Position numbers and translations under genes: made by a program. Positions 1 through 7,316 of a stretch of 28,871 bases of DNA are shown here, piece after piece (positions within the stretch are counted from its first letter, which is position 1; each line of letters begins with the position of its first letter). The DNA comes from a virus. Location: positions 1-28,871 of IMG/VR virus record IMGVR_UViG_3300008450_000333, one strand, 5' to 3'. The notes under the pieces are model-generated. The model saw only the letters and a program-made list of their open reading frames with translations. It was not told the origin of the DNA and ran no database searches.

Positions 1-2
1 TT

Positions 3-143
3 CAATCCGAAAAGCTAAAGGCGCAGATTGAGGTGTTGAGAGAAGTTGTTAATCATTATCATGGATTTGATACTATTCCTATAATGAACAAAGGAATTGA
101 ACTTCAACGACAATTAACCCAACTTGAGAATGACGGGCTATAA
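3..143 (+). CDS. C-terminal end of an unknown protein (partial)
   Basis: An open frame enters from the left edge and stops with TAA at 141-143, giving the last 46 residues of a protein. The visible part is charged and looks helical (EKLKAQIEVLREVVNHYHGF, later ELQRQLTQLEN), with leucine spacing compatible with a short coiled coil. It has no motif I recognise. It overlaps the next small ORF by 14 nt, as is usual among the coupled genes of this phage. Function unknown. Confidence 0.5.
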   Translation, partial: QSEKLKAQIEVLREVVNHYHGFDTIPIMNKGIELQRQLTQLENDGL

Positions 144-246
144 ACTACAATGCGAAGCAAAGCTAAGGGGTGAAATTTACCAGCTATGGCACAAACCAAA
201 GACATCACTTTATTGTGTGTGTGGTAATAAGCCAATCAGCCCGTGA
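130..246 (+). CDS. small cysteine-containing protein, unknown function
   Basis: A 38-residue ORF starts at an ATG inside the end of the preceding gene and stops with TGA at 244-246. The product contains GEIYQLWHKPK followed by YCVCGN, so it has a CxC pair near the C-terminus that could bind metal. It is too short for family assignment. Two competing small frames (170-313 from GTG, and 243-356 from GTG) overlap it, so which is translated is uncertain. I prefer this one because it starts with ATG and overlaps its upstream neighbour in the style of the rest of the window. Confidence 0.35.
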   Translation: MTGYKLQCEAKLRGEIYQLWHKPKTSLYCVCGNKPISP

Positions 247-333
247 GGAAAATTATCGTGACAACTACCAAGCAGCCGATGCACTTTATAACAGGAAAGT
301 TTCAGGTAATTAGGAATAATCAAAAAACAATCA

Positions 334-361
334 TAAATTCGTATCACCAAAATTAAAACAG
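334..361 (+). promoter_or_regulatory. early-type promoter and leader before recT
   Basis: TAAATTCG at 334-341 differs by one base from the Bacteroidetes -7 element TAnnTTTG. Four bases later, ACCAAAATTAAAACAG (346-361) is identical to the leader upstream of the helicase at 5828-5843, with the same 4-nt gap. The recT ATG follows directly at 363. The repeat of both box and spacing supports a regulatory role; no transcript data are available. Confidence 0.5.
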
Positions 362-362
362 C

Positions 363-1241
363 ATGACAACACTACCAGCAAAACAATTCTTTGCACAACC
401 TAACGTGCAGCAAAAGTTCCAAGAGTTATTAGGGAAAAAAGCACCCGCATTTATCACATCTGTATTGCAGATTGTAAACTCAAATGCTCTTTTAGCAAAA
501 GCGGATCCGGCAAGTATTTTTAACGCAGCAGCAACAGCAGCAACCTTAGACCTACCTATCAACAATAATTTGGGATTCGCTTATATTATTCCGTACAATC
601 AAAAGTACAAGGACGATAACGGTCAATGGGTATCAAAGCAGGTTGCTCAATTTCAGTTAGGGTATAAGGGATTTATTCAGCTTGCCCAAAGGTCAGGACG
701 ATTCAAAACGATTTCCGCAACCCCTATTTACAAAGGTCAGTTGATTTCAAGTAACCCTCTTACCGGATATGAGTTTGATTTCGACAAAAAAGAATCAGAC
801 GAAATCATTGGATTTGCCTCATACTTCAAACTTATTGAAGGCTTTGAAAAGACCTTGTTTATGACCATTGAAGAAATGAACAATCATGGAGCCAAGTTCA
901 GCAAGTCATACGGCAATGCAGATTCGATATGGAAAAAAGACCCTATTGGCATGGGAAATAAAACCGTGCTTAAACTATTGCTTTCAAGGTTTGCCCCTCT
1001 TTCAATCGAAATGCAAACAGCAATTACAACTGACCAAGCTGTAATACATGACCCTGAAGCATCAACAGTAACATACATTGATAACGAGCCTGAAGAAATC
1101 AACAAAGAGGCCGAAAGATTGAAGTTGCTTATTCAAAACGCAAAAAGCGCAGACGATTTAATTGCGCTGGATAAGCATGTAAAGGAACTGAATGATGAAA
1201 GTGTAACGGCTTTATACAATCAGGCAACCAATGGCTATTGA
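363..1241 (+). CDS. recT: RecT family single-strand annealing protein
   Basis: The 292-residue product matches the RecT recombinase family in length and layout. The core holds INNNLGFAYIIPYN, FQLGYKGFIQLAQRSGRFK and a later block ending in NKTVLKLLLSRFAPLS, all characteristic of RecT. RecT binds single-stranded DNA left by a 5'-3' exonuclease and anneals it to complementary strands in phage recombination and replication. The acidic, less conserved tail from about residue 230 is typical. The gene overlaps the exonuclease gene by 11 nt, the usual RecE/RecT-like pairing. The start at 363 sits 1 nt after a conserved leader and is the only sensible ATG. Confidence 0.93.
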   Translation: MTTLPAKQFFAQPNVQQKFQELLGKKAPAFITSVLQIVNSNALLAKADPASIFNAAATAATLDLPINNNLGFAYIIPYNQKYKDDNGQWVSKQVAQFQLGYKGFIQLAQRSGRFKTISATPIYKGQLISSNPLTGYEFDFDKKESDEIIGFASYFKLIEGFEKTLFMTIEEMNNHGAKFSKSYGNADSIWKKDPIGMGNKTVLKLLLSRFAPLSIEMQTAITTDQAVIHDPEASTVTYIDNEPEEINKEAERLKLLIQNAKSADDLIALDKHVKELNDESVTALYNQATNGY

Positions 1242-2061
1242 GGAAATCAGGCAAAGAAACGCCTATTATCAATCAATTATTGAGAAAGCAATGGAGAATG
1301 AAATCAAATTCAGGTGCAGTAGTTTGGGGCATATCATGACCGAACCACAAAAAAAGTCAGAAACCCTATCTAAAACCTGCAAAACACATCTGATTGACGT
1401 ATATGTATCTAACCGTTACAATCGTTTCACAGAGATAAACGGAAAGGCATTGAGCAAGGGAAACGACACAGAGGAAGATAGTATAACAACCGTTTCACTA
1501 ATTACAGGCAAGTTCTTTAAAAAGAATACAGAAAGGCTGAAAAATGCTTTTATAGAAGGAATACCTGATTTATTTGAAGGTGAATTAATTTATAAAGCCG
1601 ATGTAATCCGTGACACTAAAAGCAGTTGGGATATTTACACTTTTCACCGGGCAAAGTATAGTGAACTGAAATACCTTTACTATTGGCAAGGTCAAGGCTA
1701 TATGGACTTAACAGGAGCAAAAAAGTGTTTCATTGACTATTGCCTGAACAATACGCCCTACAATTTGGTGAATAAAGAATTATACTATGAGGGATTTAAA
1801 CACGATGGCGACACCCCTGCATGGATAGCCTTACAGATAATTGCAAACCATACCTACGATTTGAAAACATTTGATTCCTACATCCAACAGGCCGGAATAA
1901 ACATCAACGAAAACGAATATTCAAAAGCGGTTTACGCTGGATTTGTAGAAGTGCCATTAAAAGAGCGTTATTTCTGCTTTGAGTTTGACCGCAATGATGA
2001 AGACATCCAACGTATGCACCAGCGTGTAATTGAGTGCCGAAACTTTATTAAAACATTATGA
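1231..2061 (+). CDS. PD-(D/E)XK exonuclease, RecT partner (YqaJ/RecE-like)
   Basis: The 276-residue product has the layout of a phage recombination exonuclease. An acidic residue lies in KGNDTEED (about 78-83), PD is at 112-113 in GIPDLF, the D-x-K element is DTK at 128-130, and YWQGQGYM (151-158) matches the glutamine-bearing helix of YqaJ/lambda-exonuclease-like nucleases. Such enzymes resect double-stranded ends 5'-3' to give the strand that RecT coats. The gene overlaps recT upstream and the DnaA-like gene downstream (ATGA), so the three are probably co-translated. The C-terminal 100 residues are not recognised. The fold call is good; the exact subfamily is less sure. Confidence 0.8.
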   Translation: MAIEEIRQRNAYYQSIIEKAMENEIKFRCSSLGHIMTEPQKKSETLSKTCKTHLIDVYVSNRYNRFTEINGKALSKGNDTEEDSITTVSLITGKFFKKNTERLKNAFIEGIPDLFEGELIYKADVIRDTKSSWDIYTFHRAKYSELKYLYYWQGQGYMDLTGAKKCFIDYCLNNTPYNLVNKELYYEGFKHDGDTPAWIALQIIANHTYDLKTFDSYIQQAGININENEYSKAVYAGFVEVPLKERYFCFEFDRNDEDIQRMHQRVIECRNFIKTL

Positions 2062-2528
2062 TAGCAGAACAAGAAGAAATTAATACCAACCTCATGACAA
2101 CCCAGCTTATGATTAAGATGATTCATGAGTATAATGAACAATACGGGTTTTACGCAAAGCCTGATGGAATTTACCGATTTGTAATTAACTTTAAGGACAA
2201 GTACATGAAGAACAGAAGAAAGCTTAGTGTTGATGAAATAATAGTTCTTGGTTGTGCTTACAAGGGTGTTGATTACACTGATTTAATCGGTCATAAAAGA
2301 AACCGTGAATTTGTTGATTGTAGGATGATAATATCTTACACCATAAGAAAGCTGATGCCTCATTATTCATTTGAAAACATAGGCAAAAAAATGGGCGGCA
2401 GAAACCATGCAACCATCATAAATCAAATTGATACACTTAAAGACATTATCGAATATGATAATGGTACTCGAAGAGAGGTTGAGGCTTTTATTAATTTATG
2501 TATTCAACACGAACAAACAATAAACTAA
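2058..2528 (+). CDS. protein with a DnaA domain-IV-like DNA-binding domain
   Basis: The 156-residue product carries, from about residue 78 to 128, the pattern of the DnaA C-terminal domain: a basic segment (HKRNREFVDCR), a helix ending in RKLM, SFENIGKKM, then GGRNHATI at 113-120. The last matches the GGRDHSTV signature that reads DnaA boxes in the initiator. There is no AAA+ domain, so this is not an initiator ATPase. It may bind phage origin or host DnaA-box DNA. The start overlaps the exonuclease stop (ATGA). Residues 1-75 are unassigned, with KNRRKLSVDEII leading into the domain. Confidence 0.75.
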   Translation: MIAEQEEINTNLMTTQLMIKMIHEYNEQYGFYAKPDGIYRFVINFKDKYMKNRRKLSVDEIIVLGCAYKGVDYTDLIGHKRNREFVDCRMIISYTIRKLMPHYSFENIGKKMGGRNHATIINQIDTLKDIIEYDNGTRREVEAFINLCIQHEQTIN

Positions 2529-2530
2529 CC

Positions 2531-2773
2531 ATGAGAACAACACAAAAAGGAGCGGTTTTAAAACTGTTCAAACAAGGAAGAAAATTAAACTGGTTAAACA
2601 CTTTTGAATTAACCGGATGTAGTTCAGTTGGTAGAAGGGTTGCTGATTTTCGCAAAGCCGGATATGTAATTGACGGTACAAGGGTTAAATTCAAAACAAG
2701 GTTTGGCACTACCGGAAGTTACATGAACTACAAGCTAAACAAAGAGAAAACGCCTAAACACCTATTGAAATGA
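2531..2773 (+). CDS. small helix-turn-helix domain protein
   Basis: The 80-residue product starts at ATG 2531, 2 nt after the upstream stop; an in-frame start at 2498 would overlap the DnaA-like gene and is less likely. The sequence reads as a short winged-helix/HTH domain: an N-terminal helix (GAVLKLFKQGRKLNWL), a turn, CSSVGRRVADFRKAGYVI as the recognition helix and wing start, then a beta-rich basic end. This resembles the small phage HTH proteins that switch reading by arginine-rich recognition helices. Possible roles are replication accessory or regulator; none can be fixed from sequence. Confidence 0.65.
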   Translation: MRTTQKGAVLKLFKQGRKLNWLNTFELTGCSSVGRRVADFRKAGYVIDGTRVKFKTRFGTTGSYMNYKLNKEKTPKHLLK

Positions 2774-2934
2774 ACACAGCAAAATCAATGATTAAGGACG
2801 TTGTAATTTTCCTGCTCGGTTGCGCCTTTTGTTATCAGTACGGAATAAACAAAGTCAATCAAACCATGTTAACCGAATTTGAAAGCCGTGTTGCTGAACA
2901 GGATTCCATAATTTTGATTTATTGGCATAGGTAG
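2770..2934 (+). CDS. small membrane protein, unknown function
   Basis: A 54-residue ORF overlaps the HTH gene stop by ATGA. After a short basic start (MNTAKSMIKD) comes one hydrophobic stretch, VVIFLLGCAFCYQYGI, then a charged helical tail (LTEFESRVAEQDS). This is the layout of a one-span inner membrane protein with a cytoplasmic or periplasmic helix. It closes the recT operon and is followed by a hairpin at 2939-2970. No family recognised. Confidence 0.5.
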   Translation: MNTAKSMIKDVVIFLLGCAFCYQYGINKVNQTMLTEFESRVAEQDSIILIYWHR

Positions 2935-2938
2935 ATAA

Positions 2939-2970
2939 CGGCACTTGGCTTGTGGTCAGGTGCCGATTTT
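2939..2970 (+). terminator. possible terminator of the recT operon
   Basis: CGGCAC (2939-2944) pairs with GTGCCG (2960-2965) across a 15-nt loop, followed by ATTTT. It lies 5 nt after the stop of the last gene of the operon. The 6-bp stem and large loop make it a weak candidate. Confidence 0.35.
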
Positions 2971-2990
2971 GAAACACAGAACTTAAAAAT

Positions 2991-3164
2991 ATGATACGAA
3001 GATTTTTTGAAAAACTAAAGCTGATTAAACCACGTCAGCCTCACTTGCCACAAGCCAATGTTAGCGGTTCGGTTTGCAATTATTGTAAAGGTAACGGTAA
3101 GATATTTCATTGGGAGTTCGGGCAATTTGTTAGTTGCGGTGTCTGTCAGCAAACTGACCGATAA
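2991..3164 (+). CDS. small zinc-ribbon-like protein
   Basis: A 57-residue ORF with a basic N-terminus (MIRRFFEKLKLIKPRQP) and two cysteine pairs, CNYCKGNGK and CGVC, 18 residues apart. CxxCxGxG followed by CxxC resembles a half DnaJ-type zinc finger. It could be a nucleic-acid or protein-binding ribbon. Its stop codon (3162-3164) lies inside the left arm of the palindromic site at 3161, as happens for genes whose ends run into attC-like sites. Real coding status is likely because of the paired cysteines, but function is unknown. Confidence 0.45.
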   Translation: MIRRFFEKLKLIKPRQPHLPQANVSGSVCNYCKGNGKIFHWEFGQFVSCGVCQQTDR

Positions 3165-3235
3165 CGTTTTGCAGCTAATGGCTGGCGGCTTTTTAGCAAA
3201 CAAAGTATGTGCCGCTTGCCATTAGGTGCTGTTAT
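3161..3235 (+). repeat. attC-like palindromic site A
   Basis: ATAAC (3161-3165) pairs with GTTAT (3231-3235). Inside, 3171-3189 (GCAgCTAATGGCtgGCGGC) pairs with 3211-3229, interrupted by one G-G mismatch and a 2-nt internal mismatch. The left side has a 5-nt spacer (GTTTT) against 1 nt on the right, and a 21-nt central loop remains. Inverted arms ending in AAC and GTT, with mismatched or extrahelical bases and unequal spacers, are the layout of integron attC sites. It shares TAACGTTTTGCAG and GTGCTGTTA with site C. Confidence 0.5.
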
Positions 3236-3264
3236 GTTGGTGCGATGGCTTGTGTGTAGGGCAG

Positions 3265-3288
3265 TTAAATATTTTAAATTAAATTTTT
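3265..3288 (+). repeat. left arm of inverted repeat around the exonuclease gene
   Basis: The reverse complement of 3265-3287 is identical over 23 bp to 3875-3897, which overlaps the end of the gene at 3320-3883. The arms consist almost only of A and T, so slippage of composition matters, but a perfect 23-bp match placed symmetrically around one gene and just inside sites A and B is unlikely to be chance. Confidence 0.65.
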
Positions 3289-3304
3289 GCGAGGGAATTA
3301 ATAA

Positions 3305-3897
<593 letters not shown>

Positions 3898-3903
3898 TTG
3901 AAC

Positions 3904-4032
3904 ATAACGTTCCCGCGCCAGCCGCAGTTGGCGATTGCGAACGTTTAATTGTCATGCTAAGATAAATAATTTACGGAAACGAAAACTACCAACTAACTAA
4001 GTTAGCGCCAATTGCCGTCTGACGCGTGTTAC
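3904..4032 (+). repeat. attC-like palindromic site B
   Basis: ATAAC (3904-3908) faces GTTAC (4028-4032). The arms 3914-3933 and 4006-4026 pair over about 17 of 20 positions: CGCGCCAGCCG... on the left against the complement of ...CGTCTGACGCG on the right. The left spacer is again longer (GTTCC) than the right (T), as in sites A and C. The central part is about 70 nt and includes a second nested palindrome, AACGTTC (3907-3913) with GAACGTT (3938-3944). No gene lies within it. The long variable centre is compatible with large attC sites. Confidence 0.45.
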
Positions 4033-4053
4033 CACCTGTTGTTCTTCATGCGT

Positions 4054-4773
4054 CTATTTGTCTGCAAGTAAAATGTGTTTTATAATAAATTCATAAACAG
4101 CCATGATAAATAATATAATAGCAGTCACCCAACTAAATTTTTCAAGCCACGATGTTTTGGCTGGTTTGGTTTCTTTAGTCGGCTTATTTGTTTGTATTGT
4201 TGGGCTTTCTCGTGCATTGTCAGACCGAGATTGATTAACATTATTACCGTCACCATTTATAACTGAAATATTACCTATGTTAACAGAATTGTCACTTTGT
4301 TTTAAATATTGTAATCCTGTCGGTGTTATGCGTGCGAGAATTTTTCCTTTTACATTATTAAACGTTGTGCCGTCACCAAAAAGCATTGCGTATTCCCCAT
4401 TTGCTTTAATCTCTATTTTGTTCTCTTTTTTCAATAAGTCACAAATAGATTTTAATGTTTTGTTTTCAAACGGCAAACCCTCTTTTGATAGGTCAATAAA
4501 GTCTCCAGAGTTTGAATGCTTTTTAAGAGTCAGCAAAACCAATGCAAAAGAGTCTATGCTGTCATTGTTTAGATTCATAAAATTGTCAAATCCCACTGAA
4601 ACGGCTTTATACCCTTTGTCGGTTAATCGCCATTGGTATTTAGGTTGTTCGTACACAAGTCCAAAAGCACGGAGTCTGTCAAGGGCTTTAAAACGTTCTT
4701 CGATATCGTCTTTCGTAAACGCAACCACACGGTTACGGTCTATCTGTTGTAATATTTCATCCTCTGTTGTCAT
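4054..4773 (-). CDS. winged-helix-like protein with a C-terminal membrane anchor
   Basis: This is the only reverse-strand gene. An upstream in-frame ATG at 4830 lies inside site C, so the start is taken at 4773 (MTTEDEILQQ), giving 239 residues. The N-terminus (RFKALDRLRAFGLV, YQWRLTDKGYKAV) reads as a winged helix; residues 100-160 contain a second such pattern ending ARITPTGLQYLKQ. Then comes NISVINGDGNNVNQ (168-181), a polar linker, and one membrane span (about 214-236). The layout suggests a tail-anchored signalling or effector protein, but I know no function. Its lone position and opposite strand suggest a recent cassette-like gain. Confidence 0.65.
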   Translation of the reverse strand: MTTEDEILQQIDRNRVVAFTKDDIEERFKALDRLRAFGLVYEQPKYQWRLTDKGYKAVSVGFDNFMNLNNDSIDSFALVLLTLKKHSNSGDFIDLSKEGLPFENKTLKSICDLLKKENKIEIKANGEYAMLFGDGTTFNNVKGKILARITPTGLQYLKQSDNSVNIGNISVINGDGNNVNQSRSDNARESPTIQTNKPTKETKPAKTSWLEKFSWVTAIILFIMAVYEFIIKHILLADK

Positions 4774-4790
4774 GTCGTCTACAATAGGTG

Positions 4791-4841
4791 GTAACGTTTT
4801 GCAGATTGGCGGTCGTTTTAATGCCGCCAATGTGCTGTTAG
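4791..4841 (+). repeat. attC-like palindromic site C
   Basis: TAAC (4792-4795) pairs with GTTA (4837-4840), and GCAgATTGGCGG (4801-4812) pairs with 4824-4835 except for one G-G mismatch; the loop is 11 nt. The first 13 bases of the arm (TAACGTTTTGCAG) and the last 9 (GTGCTGTTA) are identical to site A, while the inner stems differ in sequence. Same outer ends with different, still self-complementary inner stems is the pattern expected of attC-like sites rather than of simple copies. Confidence 0.5.
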
Positions 4842-4853
4842 CTGCTGCTGCGG

Positions 4854-4880
4854 TTATTTAGTAGAAACTTAATTAAAACA
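4854..4880 (+). promoter_or_regulatory. possible degenerate early-type promoter/leader
   Basis: TTATTTAG (4854-4861) is followed after 5 nt by ACTTAATTAAAACA (4867-4880), which matches the conserved early leader ACCAAAATTAAAACAG at most positions. The methyltransferase-like gene starts 10 nt later. This is a weak third member of the family. Confidence 0.25.
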
Positions 4881-4890
4881 AAAATACAAA

Positions 4891-5514
4891 ATGGAACAAA
4901 AAACATACAGAGCAATAAGACACGATGTAGTTCGTGCAAAGCAAAAGCAAAACGCTAATGAAGTTCATCATCCTGACGAAAAGATAAACCAAATAAATAA
5001 GGTTTTATACGGACTTGAATGGAACGGATGGGGTAAGTTAAATATACTTGAGTTATTTGCTGGACAAGGCAATTTGACAAAGGAATATGAAAAGTATGGC
5101 AAGGTGACAGCCTATGATAAAAAGCATCTAAAAACAGGGGATAGCTTTTTAGAATATCATAGACTAATAGCAGATAAAAAGAAGTTTGAGGTAATTGACC
5201 TTGACCCATACGGATTTCCAAACAGATTTTTCCCTGATGTATTTTTGCTTATTGACAATGGGGTTATGTTTATTACAATGCCTAAACCATATGTAAATAT
5301 TTTGAACGGAATAACACAAACCCATTTAATAAGCTACTTTGATACACATAACCCAACTATGGAACAGATAATTGAAAGAACCGTTTTATTTGGTTTATGC
5401 CATTGGAGAAAACTTGAATTGATTGATGTAGTAGATTGTAAAAGTGTCTGGCGTTTTGCTTTTGCAGTCGAAAAGGTAAAAGCTACTGAATACACAGGTG
5501 TCCGTAATAGGTAG
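4891..5514 (+). CDS. class I SAM-dependent methyltransferase-like protein
   Basis: The 207-residue product has a Rossmann-type SAM motif, LELFAGQGN at 53-61, then an acidic strand end (VTAYDK, 73-77) and DLDPYGFP at 103-110 in the position of the catalytic loop. DPYG resembles the DPFG element of Trm1-type RNA methyltransferases and is also near the DPPY element of DNA methyltransferases. So the target may be tRNA, another RNA or DNA. The long N-terminal helix region is basic. It is placed just after site C and is the first gene after the accessory island. The methyltransferase fold is well supported; the substrate is not. Confidence 0.6.
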   Translation: MEQKTYRAIRHDVVRAKQKQNANEVHHPDEKINQINKVLYGLEWNGWGKLNILELFAGQGNLTKEYEKYGKVTAYDKKHLKTGDSFLEYHRLIADKKKFEVIDLDPYGFPNRFFPDVFLLIDNGVMFITMPKPYVNILNGITQTHLISYFDTHNPTMEQIIERTVLFGLCHWRKLELIDVVDCKSVWRFAFAVEKVKATEYTGVRNR

Positions 5515-5566
5515 TCTGGTAGCAGTTGCAGCTAACTACTGTATAGGCGCAACTAATGTAGGAAGT

Positions 5567-5815
5567 ATGCTAATAATTACTCACGGTTTAAGACATTTGC
5601 CAAACTACTACATGAGCGAAAACGAGTTGTATGTATTTGGACATTTTAGGAAAAGAACGGTAAACTTCAAGCAGCTTAAAATGCAGGTAAAAAAAAGTAT
5701 AGGTTTAGAGTGTAAAGGATATTATATTGACCGTAGGTTTGTCAGCCTATCCGAATTGAAACGCAGGCGTTATTTAGTTTGTAAAATTATCTTGCCTAAT
5801 TGTTGCCCATTTTAA
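5567..5815 (+). CDS. small basic protein, unknown function
   Basis: From ATG 5567 the product has 82 residues; an ATG at 5612 and a GTG at 5498 are in the same frame. I choose 5567 because the LPNYYMSENELYVFG segment looks like part of the domain. The sequence is basic and beta-rich (HFRKRTVNFKQLKMQVKK, YYIDRRFVSLSELKRRRYL). It loosely recalls the short modules found in phage homing endonucleases, but no nuclease residues are present, so it is left unnamed. It ends directly upstream of the promoter at 5816. Confidence 0.45.
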   Translation: MLIITHGLRHLPNYYMSENELYVFGHFRKRTVNFKQLKMQVKKSIGLECKGYYIDRRFVSLSELKRRRYLVCKIILPNCCPF

Positions 5816-5843
5816 TATATTTGCCATACCAAAATTAAAACAG
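5792..5843 (+). promoter_or_regulatory. early-type promoter and leader before the helicase operon
   Basis: TATATTTG (5816-5823) is a perfect match to the Bacteroidetes -7 box TAnnTTTG, with TTG at 5792-5794 spaced 21 nt upstream as a -33 element. After 4 nt, ACCAAAATTAAAACAG (5828-5843) is identical to the leader before recT. This is the best promoter candidate of the early region. Confidence 0.6.
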
Positions 5844-5846
5844 AAT

Positions 5847-5933
5847 ATGAAAAACCTATTGCCCTTAGAAGCGGATTGCGGAGTTAACTGTCTCCGATGG
5901 TCAGTCCGCTTCGTATCGGGGCTTACCAACTAA
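5847..5933 (+). CDS. possible 28-residue leader peptide
   Basis: A short frame opens with ATG 3 nt after the conserved leader and ends with TAA 11 nt before the helicase ATG. Its position directly after the promoter, and its overlap with the hairpins at 5868-5919, suggest a leader peptide whose translation could affect which hairpin forms. The peptide (MKNLLPLEADCG...) has no family resemblance. It may equally be untranslated leader. Confidence 0.3.
   Translation: MKNLLPLEADCGVNCLRWSVRFVSGLTN
5868..5920 (+). promoter_or_regulatory. structured leader with alternative hairpins
   Basis: GAAGCGGA (5868-5875) pairs perfectly with TCCGCTTC (5905-5912), and within it CGGAG (5879-5883) pairs with CTCCG (5892-5896). 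A competing stem is possible between CCGAT (5894-5898) and ATCGG (5915-5919), which shares bases with the inner stem and spans the outer one. Mutually exclusive stems between a promoter and the helicase start suggest an attenuator or translational switch. No known riboswitch class is recognised. Confidence 0.4.
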
Positions 5934-5944
5934 AAAAAAACAGT

Positions 5945-7315
5945 ATGAACGATTATCTTGAATTTTTACAGAAAAAAAAACACACTACTATTGATTATGG
6001 TATTGATGTAAATTGGTTGCCAGAATCCGCCTTTGATTTTCAAAAGTACATCATTGAAAAGTCAGTAAGAAAAGGACGTATAGCCATATTTGCTGATACC
6101 GGATTGGGTAAAACACTTGTGCAACTTTCAATAGCTAAAAACATTATAAATGGTACTAATAAAAAGGTTTTGATATTAACACCTTTGGCAGTAGCGTTTC
6201 AGTTTATTTTAGAAGCTGACAGAATTGGTATTGACGATATAGAGTATTCCAAGGACGGTAAACACTCAAAAAAAATAGTTGTGTGTAATTATGAAAGGTT
6301 ACACTACTTTGATAGCAATGATTTTGTTTGTGTTATACTTGATGAAAGCAGCATACTTAAAAACTTTGACGGGAAGATAAAAAACCAAATCAATTCATTC
6401 ATTAAAAAAGTTCCATACCGTTATCTTTCAACCGCAACACCTTCACCAAATGATTTTATTGAATTGGGTACAAGTTCAGAGGCTTTGGGTTATATGGGTT
6501 ACATGGATATGTTAACCAAGTTTTTTAAAAACAATCAAAATAGTGTTGATTCTAATAACCGTAACATTGGCGAAAAATTCTATTTAAAACCACACGCTGA
6601 AAAAGATTTTTTTGCATGGGTTAATCAATGGGCTATAATGGTTAAAATGCCATCAGATTTAGGATTTTCTAACGAAAGATACAATTTGCCAAACTTGTTT
6701 ATAAATAAGCACACGGTAAAAAATCAAAGCCTTATAACACATAATGGTCAAGTTCAAATATTTGCTCCAATAGCTAAATCAATGACAGAGGTCAGGTATG
6801 AACAAAAGCAAACCGAATCACAAAGATGTGAAAAGGCTGTGGAGTTGGCACACGGAAAAACATCTGTTTATTGGTGTAATACAAACAATGAAAGCGCAAT
6901 TTTAAGACAAAGCGATTCAGAGGCTGTTGAGATTATCGGAAGCCAAAGCATCGAAAAGAAAGAGGAAATTTTGATAGCCTTTGCAAAAGGTGAAATAAAG
7001 CGATTGATAACAAAAGCTAAAATGACCGGAATGGGATTGAATTGGCAGCATTGCAACCACTCTGTTTTTTTTCCTACATGGAGTTACGAACAATACTACC
7101 AAGCTATACGAAGGTTTTGGCGGTTTGGACAGAAAAATGATGTAACTATTGATATGGTTATTTCTGACGGGCAAACGAGGGTATTAGAAGCTTTGGAGCA
7201 AAAGACTAAAAAAGCGAAAGAACTTCACGACAACCTAACTAAAAACGTAAACCGTTCATTTGAAAACAAGGTAAAAGAATTTAACAAAGAAATCATAACC
7301 CCTAATTTTTTGTAA
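5945..7315 (+). CDS. SNF2-type superfamily 2 helicase
   Basis: From ATG 5945 the product has 456 residues; the longer in-frame start at 5897 falls in the structured leader. Helicase motifs are clear: Walker A ADTGLGKT (50-57), motif II DESS (133-136), motif III STATPSP (162-168), and motif VI QAIRRFWRFGQ (386-396). The RRFWRFGQ form is typical of SNF2/RapA-like ATPases that translocate on double-stranded DNA. The C-terminal end is a charged helix. The methyltransferase gene starts 1 nt after the stop, a pair common in phages, where it may serve replication, DNA modification or escape from host restriction. No nuclease domain is present. Confidence 0.88.
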   Translation: MNDYLEFLQKKKHTTIDYGIDVNWLPESAFDFQKYIIEKSVRKGRIAIFADTGLGKTLVQLSIAKNIINGTNKKVLILTPLAVAFQFILEADRIGIDDIEYSKDGKHSKKIVVCNYERLHYFDSNDFVCVILDESSILKNFDGKIKNQINSFIKKVPYRYLSTATPSPNDFIELGTSSEALGYMGYMDMLTKFFKNNQNSVDSNNRNIGEKFYLKPHAEKDFFAWVNQWAIMVKMPSDLGFSNERYNLPNLFINKHTVKNQSLITHNGQVQIFAPIAKSMTEVRYEQKQTESQRCEKAVELAHGKTSVYWCNTNNESAILRQSDSEAVEIIGSQSIEKKEEILIAFAKGEIKRLITKAKMTGMGLNWQHCNHSVFFPTWSYEQYYQAIRRFWRFGQKNDVTIDMVISDGQTRVLEALEQKTKKAKELHDNLTKNVNRSFENKVKEFNKEIITPNFL

Positions 7316-7316
7316 C

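Noticed and set aside
170-356. Small GTG-started frames at 170-313 and 243-356
   Set aside because: They overlap the better ATG-started frame at 130-246 and each other, and have only GTG starts; the 170-313 frame has some coding-like residues but cannot be decided.
4277-4861. 194-residue plus-strand open frame across the reverse gene
   Set aside because: It is antisense to the 4054-4773 gene, which has winged-helix, linker and membrane features, and it runs into site C. The plus-strand translation has no domain-like pattern.
5511-5539. GTAGT...ACTAC hairpin after the methyltransferase-like gene as another attC-like site
   Set aside because: Only a 5-bp stem with a 19-nt loop and none of the TAAC/GTTA ends shared by sites A, B and C.
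5972-5981. Poly-A tract at the helicase start as a frameshift site
   Set aside because: A -1 slip would lead to a stop after a few codons and no useful product; the tract simply encodes lysines.
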